Assembly (NCBI GenBank): GCA_937877545.1
Contig: CALFJE010000023.1
Coordinates: 1 to 12,193 of the forward strand
DNA: 12,193 nt
Direction of reading: 5' to 3'
Source of the DNA: an uncultured Selenomonadales bacterium
Lineage (GTDB): Bacteria; Bacillota; Negativicutes; Selenomonadales; Selenomonadaceae
Shown here in pieces: positions 1-7,501 of this stretch (the first letter of the stretch is position 1; the number at the start of each line of letters is the position of its first letter). Under the pieces are notes generated by a model. The model was not told the origin of the DNA and searched no databases. It saw only the letters and a program-made list of their open reading frames with translations. The position numbers and the translations under genes were made by a program.

Positions 1-117
1 CCCGTTGAGCAAGCGGCTAAACCTGCGGAGCCCGTCAAACCCGTTGAGCAAGCGGCTAAACCTGCGGAGCCCGTCAAACCCGTTGAGCAAGCGGCTAAAC
101 CTGCGGAGCCCGCCATT
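1..117 (+). repeat. Three tandem 39-bp in-frame coding repeats
   Basis: Units lie at 1-39, 40-78 and 79-117. The first two are identical at every base. The third matches for its first 32 bases and then departs in the last seven, just before the glycosyltransferase domain. Each unit is 13 codons and reads PVEQAAKPAEPVK; the last ends PAEPAI. The array probably extends further left, because the window opens exactly at a unit boundary. The base-level identity indicates recent duplication or homogenisation by slippage or recombination, and copy-number change would not shift the frame. The Pro/Ala/Lys/Glu content fits an extended, unstructured linker. Confidence 0.93.
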
Positions 118-1203
118 ATGCAGTTTAATTGCCCCGACGTTTCGGTAATAATCCCCATGTACAACGCGGAAAAATATATCACGGCGTGCCTCGAAAGCGT
201 ATTGGCGCAGACTTATAAAAATTTCGAGCTGATAGTCGTCGACGACTGCTCCACCGACTCCAGCCCCGAAATCGTTAAGAGCTACATTCCCAAATTCGGC
301 GGTCGGCTCAATCACTTCCGCCTTAAGAAGAATACCGGCGGCGCGGGCATTCCCCGTAACAAGGGCATTACGCTGGCTCGCGGCGAATACATCATGTTTA
401 TCGACTCCGACGACATGATAACCGAGACTGCCGTTGAGGAAAATTTAAAGTTGGCGCGGGAATACAATTCGGACGTTTTGTATCGCACGCTGTACTATAA
501 ATTGAGTGCGGACGGTTCGGAGCGGGAATTGGCAAACGTGCCCAAGTACAAGGCGGGCGACGTGACCGTCATCGATAACGATTTGGATAAGCGCGTCAAG
601 GATATGGCTCGCAGTCGATATTGGCTGGCTCCGTGGCGCACCTTCTCCAAGCGCGAATTCCTCCTGGAATACGAATTGTTTTTCCCGAACATCCGTCCCT
701 ATGAGGATTTGGTTTGGACGCACGCCTTGCTGATTTACACCAAAAATTTCCTGCGCGTGCCGCACCCCATTTACCTCTACCGCGACAACGAAGGCTCCAT
801 GACGCGCATCAAAAAGGCTCCCGCCGAAAGCGCGAAATTCTACATGAACCCGATTATTCTCGGCTTGAAGAGTTTGGACGAGTACATAAAGGGGCATCCA
901 TTTTTCAAGGGCAAGCCGCATTATCATTACGGGCTGTTGGAGAATTTCTTTAACGGGCGATTTACGTCGGTGTTCCGCGAGGAGGCGTCGGAGCTTAAGC
1001 CGCATGAACTCTACGAGGCGATAAGGGACGGCTTCGGCAAAAGTTTGGGCGATTATGACGTATTGGTAGCCGCGCTGTGCACCGCCTTACATACGCAACA
1101 GGAGCTGACGGCGGAGAAGCTCAAGAACTTTAAAAAATACGTCGTCGAGTCCAAGGAGCAAATCGCCGCGCTTGAGGCAAAGTTGGCGGAATTGAAGTCG
1201 TAA
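1..1203 (+). CDS. Family 2 glycosyltransferase with Pro/Ala-rich repeat linker, 5' partial
   Basis: The frame is open from the first base, so I annotate a 5'-truncated gene of 400 visible residues. An ATG at 118 follows a GGAG (105-108), but that GGAG belongs to the repeat itself, so a start there is possible but less likely than read-through from upstream. Residues 1-39 are the repeat linker. From about residue 46 the GT2 (GT-A fold) pattern is clear: DVSVIIPMYN, then VVDD (Asp81-Asp82, nucleotide binding) and FIDSDD (Asp135 to Asp138, the DxD-type metal/sugar-nucleotide motif). The C-terminal 35 residues or so are charged and heptad-like, probably a short coiled coil. There are no membrane segments, so it should act in the cytoplasm, transferring a sugar to a surface polysaccharide, lipid or protein acceptor; donor and acceptor cannot be read from sequence. 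It is followed after 21 bp by the carbonic anhydrase-like gene. Confidence 0.85.
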   Translation, partial: PVEQAAKPAEPVKPVEQAAKPAEPVKPVEQAAKPAEPAIMQFNCPDVSVIIPMYNAEKYITACLESVLAQTYKNFELIVVDDCSTDSSPEIVKSYIPKFGGRLNHFRLKKNTGGAGIPRNKGITLARGEYIMFIDSDDMITETAVEENLKLAREYNSDVLYRTLYYKLSADGSERELANVPKYKAGDVTVIDNDLDKRVKDMARSRYWLAPWRTFSKREFLLEYELFFPNIRPYEDLVWTHALLIYTKNFLRVPHPIYLYRDNEGSMTRIKKAPAESAKFYMNPIILGLKSLDEYIKGHPFFKGKPHYHYGLLENFFNGRFTSVFREEASELKPHELYEAIRDGFGKSLGDYDVLVAALCTALHTQQELTAEKLKNFKKYVVESKEQIAALEAKLAELKS

Positions 1204-1224
1204 ATTTTTGCGGGAGGTTTGACT

Positions 1225-1767
1225 ATGGAGGCTATTATCCTGCCGTATAAGGGCAAGACGCCCCAAATCGCCAAAGACGTATTCGTCGCGCCCGGCTCGT
1301 CGGTTGTCGGCGAGGTGTCAATCGGTGCGGGGTCGAGCGTCTGGTTCGGCGTCACGGTGCGCGGCGACTTTCAGCCCGTGCGTATCGGCAACTACACCAA
1401 CATTCAGGATAACTGTACCGTGCACGTCATGGGCGACACGCCGACCGAAATCGGCAACTACGTCACGATTGGGCACAACGCCATTATCCATTGCCGCAAA
1501 ATCGGCAACGACTGTTTAATCGGCATGGGGTCGATTATCCTCGGCTACTCGGAAATCGGCAACAACTGCATTATCGGCGCGGGCACGGTCATCACGCAAT
1601 ATAAGAAAATCCCGAACAATTCGCTGGTCTTCGGCAACCCCGCCAAGATTATGCGCGCCCTCCGCGACGACGAAATTGTTGCGCTCCGTACCTCGGCTAT
1701 GCATTACTACGAGTGCGCCAAGGAATACGTCGTGCATTTGGGCATGAGCGATTGGCTGGAAAAATGA
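1225..1767 (+). CDS. Gamma-class carbonic anhydrase-like hexapeptide-repeat protein
   Basis: 180 residues, the usual size for the YrdA/CaiE/PaaY-type gamma carbonic anhydrase family. The body is a left-handed beta-helix built from repeats such as IGAGSSVWFG, IGNYTNIQDN, IGNYVTIGHN and IGNNCIIGAG. Three histidines, His67 (in NCTVHV), His84 and His89 (in GHNAIIH), sit where the family binds its active-site metal between trimer subunits. The C-terminal helix (about 145-178) is typical. The family hydrates CO2 reversibly, but many members have no measured activity or unknown substrates, so the reaction is inferred. I chose ATG 1225 because GGGAGG at 1212-1217 lies 7 nt upstream; the in-frame TTG at 1219 is nearly on top of that site. 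It is probably cotranscribed with the glycosyltransferase and is the last gene before the terminator at 1776. Confidence 0.9.
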   Translation: MEAIILPYKGKTPQIAKDVFVAPGSSVVGEVSIGAGSSVWFGVTVRGDFQPVRIGNYTNIQDNCTVHVMGDTPTEIGNYVTIGHNAIIHCRKIGNDCLIGMGSIILGYSEIGNNCIIGAGTVITQYKKIPNNSLVFGNPAKIMRALRDDEIVALRTSAMHYYECAKEYVVHLGMSDWLEK

Positions 1768-1775
1768 ATCGCGAC

Positions 1776-1809
1776 AATCGGTGAGCTTAACGGCTTGCCG
1801 ATTTTTTTT
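1776..1809 (+). terminator. Rho-independent terminator after the carbonic anhydrase-like gene
   Basis: An 11-bp stem pairs 1776-1786 (AATCGGTGAGC) with 1793-1803 (GCTTGCCGATT), including two G-T wobbles, around a 6-nt loop. It runs into an uninterrupted T tract at 1802-1809. It begins 8 nt after the stop codon and closes the glycosyltransferase/carbonic anhydrase unit. Confidence 0.88.
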
Positions 1810-1823
1810 GCGTAGGATACAAT
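1795..1823 (+). promoter_or_regulatory. Candidate sigma-70-type promoter for the RND efflux operon
   Basis: TTGCCG at 1795-1800 and TACAAT at 1818-1823 are separated by 17 nt, a good match to the housekeeping consensus. The expected transcription start near 1830 leaves a leader of about 20 nt ahead of the adaptor gene. The -35 box lies inside the 3' arm of the preceding terminator. Prediction by eye only. Confidence 0.45.
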
Positions 1824-1837
1824 GACGGAAAAATTTT

Positions 1838-1843
1838 GGGAGG
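1838..1843 (+). promoter_or_regulatory. Ribosome binding site deciding the TTG start at 1851
   Basis: GGGAGG lies 7 nt before TTG 1851. An upstream in-frame TTG at 1836 overlaps the site itself and cannot be served by it. Starting at 1851 also gives a normal short, basic lipoprotein signal peptide. Confidence 0.7.
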
Positions 1844-1850
1844 TGGTCGC

Positions 1851-2897
1851 TTGCGAAGGAAATTATTGGCGACAATCTGCGCGGTCGGACTTTTAATGAC
1901 GGGTTGCGATGAGGAGGTTCCCGTTCAAAAGCCGCCGCTCGTTAAGGTACAACGCGTCAGCCTTACCAACTCGGCGCAGGAGGAAAATTATTCGGGCGTC
2001 GTCGAGGGTCGCTACGAAACCGATTTGTCCTTCCAAGTCGGCGGCAAGATTATTTCTCGCGCCGTGGAGGTCGGCTCTTACGTTCGTGCGGGGCAAATCC
2101 TCATGACCCTCGACGCCAAAGACATTGCCGAACAGTCCAGGAGTTCCGACGCCCAAGTAGCCTCCGCGCAGGCTCAACTCAAACTTGCCAAGGCTAACCT
2201 CGACCGCTACGCCGCGCTGTTCAAGGAAGAGGCTATCGCCGCCGCCGTGCTCGACCAATATCGCACGCAATACGACGCCGCCCTTGCCGCCTATGACGCC
2301 GCTATCGCTCAAGCCCGCCAAAGTCAAAACGCCCTTGAATACACCGCGCTGAACGCCAATGCCGACGGCGTTATCTCCGACGTTACGGCGGAGGTCGGGC
2401 AAGTGGTTGCGGCAGGGCAGACCGTCTTAAAGCTCGTGCAGACCGGCGAACTTGAGGTCGTCGTCAATATCCCCGAAAATAAAATCTCCGCGCTCCAAAT
2501 CGGGCAACGCGTCTCGATAAATTTTTGGGCGACGGGCGACGAGGTCGGCGGTATCGTTCGCGAAATCTCGCCTATGGCTGATTCTGCCTCGCGCACGTTC
2601 ACCGTTAAAATTTCCCTGCCCGACGTGCGCAACGTTCAGCTCGGCATGACGGCTAACGTTTCAATTCGTCAAGTGTTGCCGAGCGCGATTATCCTGCCGT
2701 TGAGCGCGATTTATCAGACGGGCGACGCCGCGCAGGTTTGGCTCGTCGACGGCGAACGCGTCACGCTCCGCAAGGTCGAGGTCACTGCCTTTGATGATAA
2801 CAACGTTCGTGTGCGCGGGCTGACGGCGGGCGATACCGTTGTCGTGGCGGGCGTCAACAAGCTCCGCGACGGACAAACCGTAAGGACAGGTGGTTGA
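1851..2897 (+). CDS. RND efflux periplasmic adaptor (membrane fusion protein), lipoprotein
   Basis: 348 residues from a TTG start. The N terminus is a lipoprotein signal peptide: Arg2, Arg3 and Lys4, a hydrophobic core, then LMTGC with Cys19 as the predicted lipidated residue. The HlyD/AcrA-type layout follows: first lipoyl half at about 58-92 (FQVGGKII to ILMTLDAKDI), an alpha-helical hairpin at about 93-162 rich in Ala and Gln, second lipoyl half at about 164-196 (ADGVISDVTAEVGQVVAAGQ), then beta-barrel and membrane-proximal domains. The protein would bridge the inner-membrane pump to an outer-membrane channel. Its stop codon is followed one base later by the pump start at 2899, so the two should be translated together. 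No TolC-like channel gene is in the window, and the exported substrate cannot be predicted. Confidence 0.92.
   Translation: MRRKLLATICAVGLLMTGCDEEVPVQKPPLVKVQRVSLTNSAQEENYSGVVEGRYETDLSFQVGGKIISRAVEVGSYVRAGQILMTLDAKDIAEQSRSSDAQVASAQAQLKLAKANLDRYAALFKEEAIAAAVLDQYRTQYDAALAAYDAAIAQARQSQNALEYTALNANADGVISDVTAEVGQVVAAGQTVLKLVQTGELEVVVNIPENKISALQIGQRVSINFWATGDEVGGIVREISPMADSASRTFTVKISLPDVRNVQLGMTANVSIRQVLPSAIILPLSAIYQTGDAAQVWLVDGERVTLRKVEVTAFDDNNVRVRGLTAGDTVVVAGVNKLRDGQTVRTGG
2888..2893 (+). promoter_or_regulatory. Ribosome binding site deciding the GTG start at 2899
   Basis: AGGTGG inside the last codons of the adaptor gene lies 5 nt before GTG 2899. The alternative GTG at 2890 falls within this site, and the only purine run ahead of it (AAGGA, 2882-2886) is just 3 nt away. 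Confidence 0.5.
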
Positions 2898-2898
2898 C

Positions 2899-5800
2899 GT
2901 GCGCAATTTAACGGAGCTGTCACTCAATCACCGCGCCCTCGTTTGGTATTTTATCGTCGTGGCGTTCCTCGGCGGGATTTTTTCCTACTTCGCGCTCGGA
3001 CGCATGGAAGACCCCAAGTTCGTTATCCGCGATATGATCGTGGCGGCTTATTGGCCGGGCGCGACCGCCTACGAAATGCAGGAGCAAGTTACCGACAAGC
3101 TCGAAAAAAAGTTACAAGACATACCGTGGCTTGATAACTTACAGAGCGAAACGCGCCCCGGTTCAACGATAATTTACGTGGAGCTGAATGAGATACCCGA
3201 CACCGCGCAGATTCGTCCGACGTGGCGCGACGTGCGCAACTATTGTACCGACATCCAAAACGAATTGCCCGACGGCGTGACGGGCGTTTTCTTCGATGAT
3301 ACCTATGATGAGGTCTTCGGTTCGGTTTACGCCTTGACGGGCGACGGCTTTAATTACGAGGAGCTTCGCCGCTACGCCGAGGAAATTCGCCGCTTGTTGT
3401 TGGGCGTGCACGACGTTAAAAAGATTGAACTGATAGGCGTGCAATCCGAGGTTGTCTACATCGAAATCGAACAGGCTAAGCTTTCCGAACTTGGCATAAG
3501 CCCGCAAGTCATCTCTGATACGCTAGCCGCGCAAAACGCCATGACGCCCGCCGGTATGGTCGACACCGCAAGCGACAACGTGTATCTGCGCGTGACGGGC
3601 ATTTTTGACGACGTGGACGAGATTAAAGCTTTGCCGATTAACGCCGACGGACGAATCTTCCGCCTCGGTGACATTGCCAAAGTTGAACGGCGATTCGTCG
3701 ACCCGCCCGAACCCAAAATGTTTTTTAACGGGGAGCCTGCCGTCGGGATAGCGGTCGCAATGGAGGACGGCGGCAATATCATCGACCTCGGAGAAAATCT
3801 GCGCGAAATCACGGAGCAAATCCAACAGGAATTGCCGCTGGGCTTGGAACTTCATCAAGTGTCGAATCAGCCGCAAGTCGTGGAAGAATCAATCGGCGAA
3901 TTCGTCGAGACGCTCCTGTTGGCAATCGTAATCGTGCTGGGCGTGAGCTTCGCAAGTTTGGGCGTGCGGACGGGGCTGGTCGTGGCGGGCTGTATCCCGC
4001 TGGTATTGGCGGGGACGTTCTGCTTCATGTACGCGCTGGGGATTGACTTGCACAAAGTATCGCTCGGCTCGCTGATAATCGCGCTGGGGCTTTTGGTCGA
4101 CGACGCGATAATCGCCGTGGAAATGATGAGCGTGCAACTGGAGCGCGGGCTGTCAAGGTTCGAGGCGGCTTGCCATGCGTTCAACGTCACGGCTAAGCCA
4201 ATGCTGACGGGCACGCTGATAACCTGCGCGGGCTTCATACCGGTGGCGTTCACCAAGGGCATAGCGAGCGAATTCTGCCGCGACATGTTCTGGGTCGTAG
4301 CAATTGCGCTGTTGCTGTCGTGGGCGGTATCGGTCATGGTCGCGCCGCTGTTTGGCACGTATATCATCAAGGTCAAGCAAACGGAGGAGCCTTACCAAAG
4401 CCGATTCTATAAAATCTTCCGCCGGGTGCTTGAAACGTTCCTGCGAAATAAAATCCTCGTGCTGAGCGGGACAATCGCGACGTTCGCGGCTACGATACTT
4501 GCGGCTGACTTCGTGCAAATGGAATTCTTCCCGCCGTCGATACGCCCCGAAATTTTAATCGAACTGAAGTTGCCCGAAGGCTCCTCGATAGCGGCTACTC
4601 AAGCCGAGGCTGACCGCTTTGCCCAATTCCTAAACGGCGAGCGCGACAATCTTAAAAATTATGCTTACTACGTCGGAACAGATACGCCGCGTTTCGTGCT
4701 GACGGTTGACCCCAATGTCGACGCCGATAATATTGCCAAGTTCGTCGTGACGGCTGACGAGGATAATCGCGACGAGATGATTGCCAAAATTCGCCGCGAG
4801 CTGGAGGAGAATTTCCCTGCCGTGCGCCCGAATATCCAACTGATTCAGACGGGACCGCCCGCCGATTATCCGATTATGTTACGCGTCATGGGCACCGATA
4901 TTGAACGCGTTCAAGAGCTTGCCGCGCAGGTTGCCGACATTGTGGCGCAGGATCCAAACGCCGTCGACGTTCACCTCGATTGGAGCGAAAAATCCAAAGT
5001 CGTGAAGATTGAACTTGACCAGGATAAGCTCCGCGCTTTGGGCGTTTCAAGTCAAGCCGTCAAGTCGACGTTGTACACCGAGGTCACGGGCGCGAAGGTT
5101 TCCGAATTCTACACGGGTGACAGAACGATTGATATTGAGTTGCGCCTTGCCGAGGCTGACAGGAATAACCTTGCCGCGCTGAACAATTTGCCGATATACT
5201 TGGGCGAGGCGGGCTACGTTCCTTTGGAGCAAATCGCCAAACTGTCCTACGACGCGGAGTACGGGCTGATTAAACGCTACGACCTCAAGCCGACCGTCAC
5301 GGTGCAGGCGAACATTTTAAGCGGCACCGCCAACGACGCGGCTACGCGGGCATTGGAGGCGACGGAGGATTTGCAAAAAAATTTGCCGCTCGGCTACTCA
5401 ATCGAACCCGGCGGCGACCTGGAGGAAAGCGACACGTCAACGGGACAACTCGCCGCGATATTGCCGTTGGTAGTGTTCGTAATCATGACGCTGTTGATGT
5501 TCCAGTTGCACGACGCCAAGGCAATGTTCCTCACGCTGTTGACCGCGCCGCTGGGGATAATCGGCGTCATCTTCGCGCTGATACTCCTCGATAAGCCGCT
5601 GGGATTCGTGGCGGAGCTGGGCGTTATCGCGCTGTCGGGTATGATAATCCGCAACTCGGTAATTTTAATCGACCAAATCCAACAGCACTTGCGGGCGGGC
5701 GAAGAACCTTTGGCGGCGATAATCGATTCGGCGATATTGCGTTTCCGCCCGATAATGCTGACGGCGGCGGCGGCGATACTGGGCATGTTGCCGCTAATGA

Positions 5801-5931
5801 CGAGCGTCTTTTGGGGACCTATGGCGGTGGCGATAGCGGGCGGGCTGTTCGTGGCGACGGTCTTGACGCTGTTGGTTTTGCCCGTCCTGTACGCGGCAGT
5901 TTATTTCGGAAGGAGTTTAAATCATGATTGA
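2899..5931 (+). CDS. RND-family efflux pump, inner-membrane permease (AcrB/HAE1-like)
   Basis: 1010 residues, normal for a hydrophobe/amphiphile efflux RND pump with 12 membrane helices and two large periplasmic loops. The first helix (about 12-33) is followed by a soluble region with the typical YWPGATAYEMQEQVTDKLE stretch. The TM4 motif LGLLVDDAIIAVE carries Asp401-Asp402, matching the proton-relay aspartates 407/408 of AcrB. The TM10 region reads SGMIIRNSVILIDQI and has Arg918 where AcrB has the relay Lys940. Membrane blocks lie at about 333-490 and 850-1005. The pump uses proton motive force to export compounds captured in the periplasm, together with the adaptor just upstream. GTG 2899 is favoured over GTG 2890 on ribosome-site spacing. 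Its 3' end overlaps the next gene by 8 bp. Substrate unknown. Confidence 0.95.
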   Translation: MRNLTELSLNHRALVWYFIVVAFLGGIFSYFALGRMEDPKFVIRDMIVAAYWPGATAYEMQEQVTDKLEKKLQDIPWLDNLQSETRPGSTIIYVELNEIPDTAQIRPTWRDVRNYCTDIQNELPDGVTGVFFDDTYDEVFGSVYALTGDGFNYEELRRYAEEIRRLLLGVHDVKKIELIGVQSEVVYIEIEQAKLSELGISPQVISDTLAAQNAMTPAGMVDTASDNVYLRVTGIFDDVDEIKALPINADGRIFRLGDIAKVERRFVDPPEPKMFFNGEPAVGIAVAMEDGGNIIDLGENLREITEQIQQELPLGLELHQVSNQPQVVEESIGEFVETLLLAIVIVLGVSFASLGVRTGLVVAGCIPLVLAGTFCFMYALGIDLHKVSLGSLIIALGLLVDDAIIAVEMMSVQLERGLSRFEAACHAFNVTAKPMLTGTLITCAGFIPVAFTKGIASEFCRDMFWVVAIALLLSWAVSVMVAPLFGTYIIKVKQTEEPYQSRFYKIFRRVLETFLRNKILVLSGTIATFAATILAADFVQMEFFPPSIRPEILIELKLPEGSSIAATQAEADRFAQFLNGERDNLKNYAYYVGTDTPRFVLTVDPNVDADNIAKFVVTADEDNRDEMIAKIRRELEENFPAVRPNIQLIQTGPPADYPIMLRVMGTDIERVQELAAQVADIVAQDPNAVDVHLDWSEKSKVVKIELDQDKLRALGVSSQAVKSTLYTEVTGAKVSEFYTGDRTIDIELRLAEADRNNLAALNNLPIYLGEAGYVPLEQIAKLSYDAEYGLIKRYDLKPTVTVQANILSGTANDAATRALEATEDLQKNLPLGYSIEPGGDLEESDTSTGQLAAILPLVVFVIMTLLMFQLHDAKAMFLTLLTAPLGIIGVIFALILLDKPLGFVAELGVIALSGMIIRNSVILIDQIQQHLRAGEEPLAAIIDSAILRFRPIMLTAAAAILGMLPLMTSVFWGPMAVAIAGGLFVATVLTLLVLPVLYAAVYFGRSLNHD

Positions 5932-7105
5932 GTTTCAAGATTTCGGCATTGAGGACAACGCAAGGTATTCGGAATATCTTAAGCGTTGCATACAAATCCC
6001 GTCCAATGCCTCGCCCATGAATTTGTTGGGCAGCCAAGCTAAGTACAAAGTTCAGCGGGGCTACGCGGCGGATTTGTGTTGGCATAAATACGTTGAGGAC
6101 GGCGAGGAACGTTGGACGGCTCCCGTCGGCGATTGGGACGAGGTTAATTGGCAGAAAGTCTTCGCTGAACATGTCCCGGCGGATACGACGTTTTACTTTG
6201 TGCCGGAGTATTTGGCTAAGCTTTGGCGCGAACAGCTCGGCTCGGCGATTAACGTTGAAGACGACCGCGACGATTGGGATTATATTTTGCGCCTCGACCG
6301 CATGGAAAAGTTGGAGGGCAAAAATTTTGAAGCCTTCCGCAACGACATAAATGCTTTTGAGGAAAATTACAACTATACCGTCGAAGAGATTACGCCGAAA
6401 ATTTTTGACGAGCTTAAGGCGTTTCAAACGGGCGCGGCGGAAAATAACGCAATGTTTTTGCTCGCGTTGGAGCATTGGGACGAGTTGAAAAACTTATTCG
6501 GCTTTGTCGTGCGCGTCGACGAGCAGATTGTCGCCTACTGTTTGGACGAGCAGATTGACGAGGCGCATTCCGTCGGGCTGTTAGCCAAGGCTGATTACGA
6601 GTTCAAGGGCGCGAATCAGTTCGCCTACCGCTACGACGCCAAGCTGAATTTGGAGCGCGGCATTTTGACGCAAAACTTGATGGACGACGTCGGCGAGGAG
6701 AATTTGCGTTTCTTCAAGGAGCATTTGTGTCCGCCGGTCATGCTGAAAAAATTTATCGTGACTTACGCGCCCATAGAAAAAATTTGCGACGTGAAAATTT
6801 CTTCCGTGCGCAACGAAAATAATCTGACGCTGAAAATTTCGGGCAAGCTCAACACCGATTCCGCCAACTCCGTCAAGAACGAAATTATCTCCGCGCTCGA
6901 CGGCGTGAACAAACTTACTCTCGACTTGAACGGCTTGGAATACATTTCATCTTCGGGCTTGAGAATTTTGATTGCCGCGCTGAAAAAAATTCGGGCGCAG
7001 GGCGGAACGATGAGCGTTAAAAATGCCGGCGTGCAAGTCAGAGAAGTTTTGGAGATGACCGGCTTCGCGGAGATTTTCAATTTGGGCTGGAGACCTAAAA
7101 TTTAA
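5924..7105 (+). CDS. DUF2156 (MprF synthase-like) domain fused to a C-terminal STAS domain
   Basis: 393 residues. GGAAGGAG (5908-5915) lies 8 nt before the ATG, inside the end of the pump gene, and the 8-bp overlap implies translational coupling. Residues 1 to about 280 resemble DUF2156, the GNAT-like fold of the synthase domain of phosphatidylglycerol lysyltransferases: LEGKNFEAFRNDINAF at 130-145 and the closing pattern RGILTQNLMDDVGEENLRFF plus PVMLKKF. Residues about 289-390 form a STAS domain of the anti-anti-sigma/SpoIIAA type: LKISGKL, then LTLDLNGLEYISSSGLRIL, where Ser343 aligns with the phosphorylated Ser58 of SpoIIAA. There are no membrane helices, unlike full-length MprF. A cytoplasmic transferase, or a former transferase used as a sensor, controlled by partner switching is an inference; the DUF2156 assignment rests on remembered motif patterns. 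Confidence 0.75.
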   Translation: MIEFQDFGIEDNARYSEYLKRCIQIPSNASPMNLLGSQAKYKVQRGYAADLCWHKYVEDGEERWTAPVGDWDEVNWQKVFAEHVPADTTFYFVPEYLAKLWREQLGSAINVEDDRDDWDYILRLDRMEKLEGKNFEAFRNDINAFEENYNYTVEEITPKIFDELKAFQTGAAENNAMFLLALEHWDELKNLFGFVVRVDEQIVAYCLDEQIDEAHSVGLLAKADYEFKGANQFAYRYDAKLNLERGILTQNLMDDVGEENLRFFKEHLCPPVMLKKFIVTYAPIEKICDVKISSVRNENNLTLKISGKLNTDSANSVKNEIISALDGVNKLTLDLNGLEYISSSGLRILIAALKKIRAQGGTMSVKNAGVQVREVLEMTGFAEIFNLGWRPKI

Positions 7106-7161
7106 TCATGCGCGGCGATTTTACGCGGTGTAGAAAATTTCGCTTGGGAAAATATTTAGCT

Positions 7162-7169
7162 GAGGGGAG
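7162..7169 (+). promoter_or_regulatory. Ribosome binding site deciding the TTG start at 7178
   Basis: GAGGGGAG ends 8 nt before TTG 7178. An in-frame GTG at 7169 begins inside the same purine run and would have no spacer, so the TTG is the better start. Confidence 0.6.
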
Positions 7170-7177
7170 TGATTCGT

Positions 7178-7489
7178 TTGGAGAATTTCAGCGTGGCGAT
7201 AAGTTACAACGGTGCTTTGGGCTGGGTGGAGTACGACGAGGCGACGCGCAAAGTTATCGTGACCTTGGGCGACGCGGAGGGCAAAGCACTTGCCGAGGAT
7301 TTTTTGACGACGCCGCACGAAATAAAAATTCCGCACGAGACGCTTTTGGACTTCACGGCGGAGGTTATTGACCCGAACTTGAGCGCGGATAACTTGAAGC
7401 TGATACTTACGCGGCTTTGGGAGGCTACGGGCGTACACGTAGATTGGAGCCGCCCCGTCGAGTATGTCAAAGCTCATCCGCACTACTAA
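7178..7489 (+). CDS. Small conserved-looking protein of unknown function
   Basis: 103 residues from TTG 7178. I do not recognise the family. It has no signal peptide or membrane segment, so it should be cytoplasmic. The N-terminal half looks beta-rich (VAISYNGALGWVEY, then KVIVTLGD) and the middle carries the segment PHEIKIPHETLLDF. The C-terminal part looks helical (SADNLKLILTRLWEATG) and ends in a His-rich tail (HPHY). Reading-frame quality, codon use and a strong ribosome site support a real gene. It lies 72 bp after the DUF2156-STAS gene and 12 bp before the zinc-ribbon gene, so it is most likely translated with the latter. Confidence 0.75.
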   Translation: MENFSVAISYNGALGWVEYDEATRKVIVTLGDAEGKALAEDFLTTPHEIKIPHETLLDFTAEVIDPNLSADNLKLILTRLWEATGVHVDWSRPVEYVKAHPHY

Positions 7490-7501
7490 GGAGGAATTTA
7501 T

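Noticed and set aside
1..117. Repeat array considered as CRISPR or a regulatory iteron
   Set aside because: The units abut with no spacers, keep a 13-codon frame and lead into a coding domain, so they are coding repeats.
445..1005. Long open frame on the minus strand inside the glycosyltransferase gene
   Set aside because: It is antisense to a clear GT2 domain, shows no recognisable motif and has no ribosome site; it is a by-product of GC-rich codon use.
3867..4376. Minus-strand open frame inside the RND pump gene
   Set aside because: It lies opposite a conserved TM4 region of the pump; the Ser/Thr/Ile-rich translation is a complement artefact.
5819..6475. Minus-strand open frame spanning the pump end and the DUF2156-STAS gene start
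   Set aside because: It crosses two well-supported genes on the other strand and lacks a ribosome site or known motif.
7108..7371. Plus-strand frame starting at an ATG just after the DUF2156-STAS gene
   Set aside because: It has no good ribosome site, and it overlaps the 103-residue gene, which has a better site and more protein-like composition.
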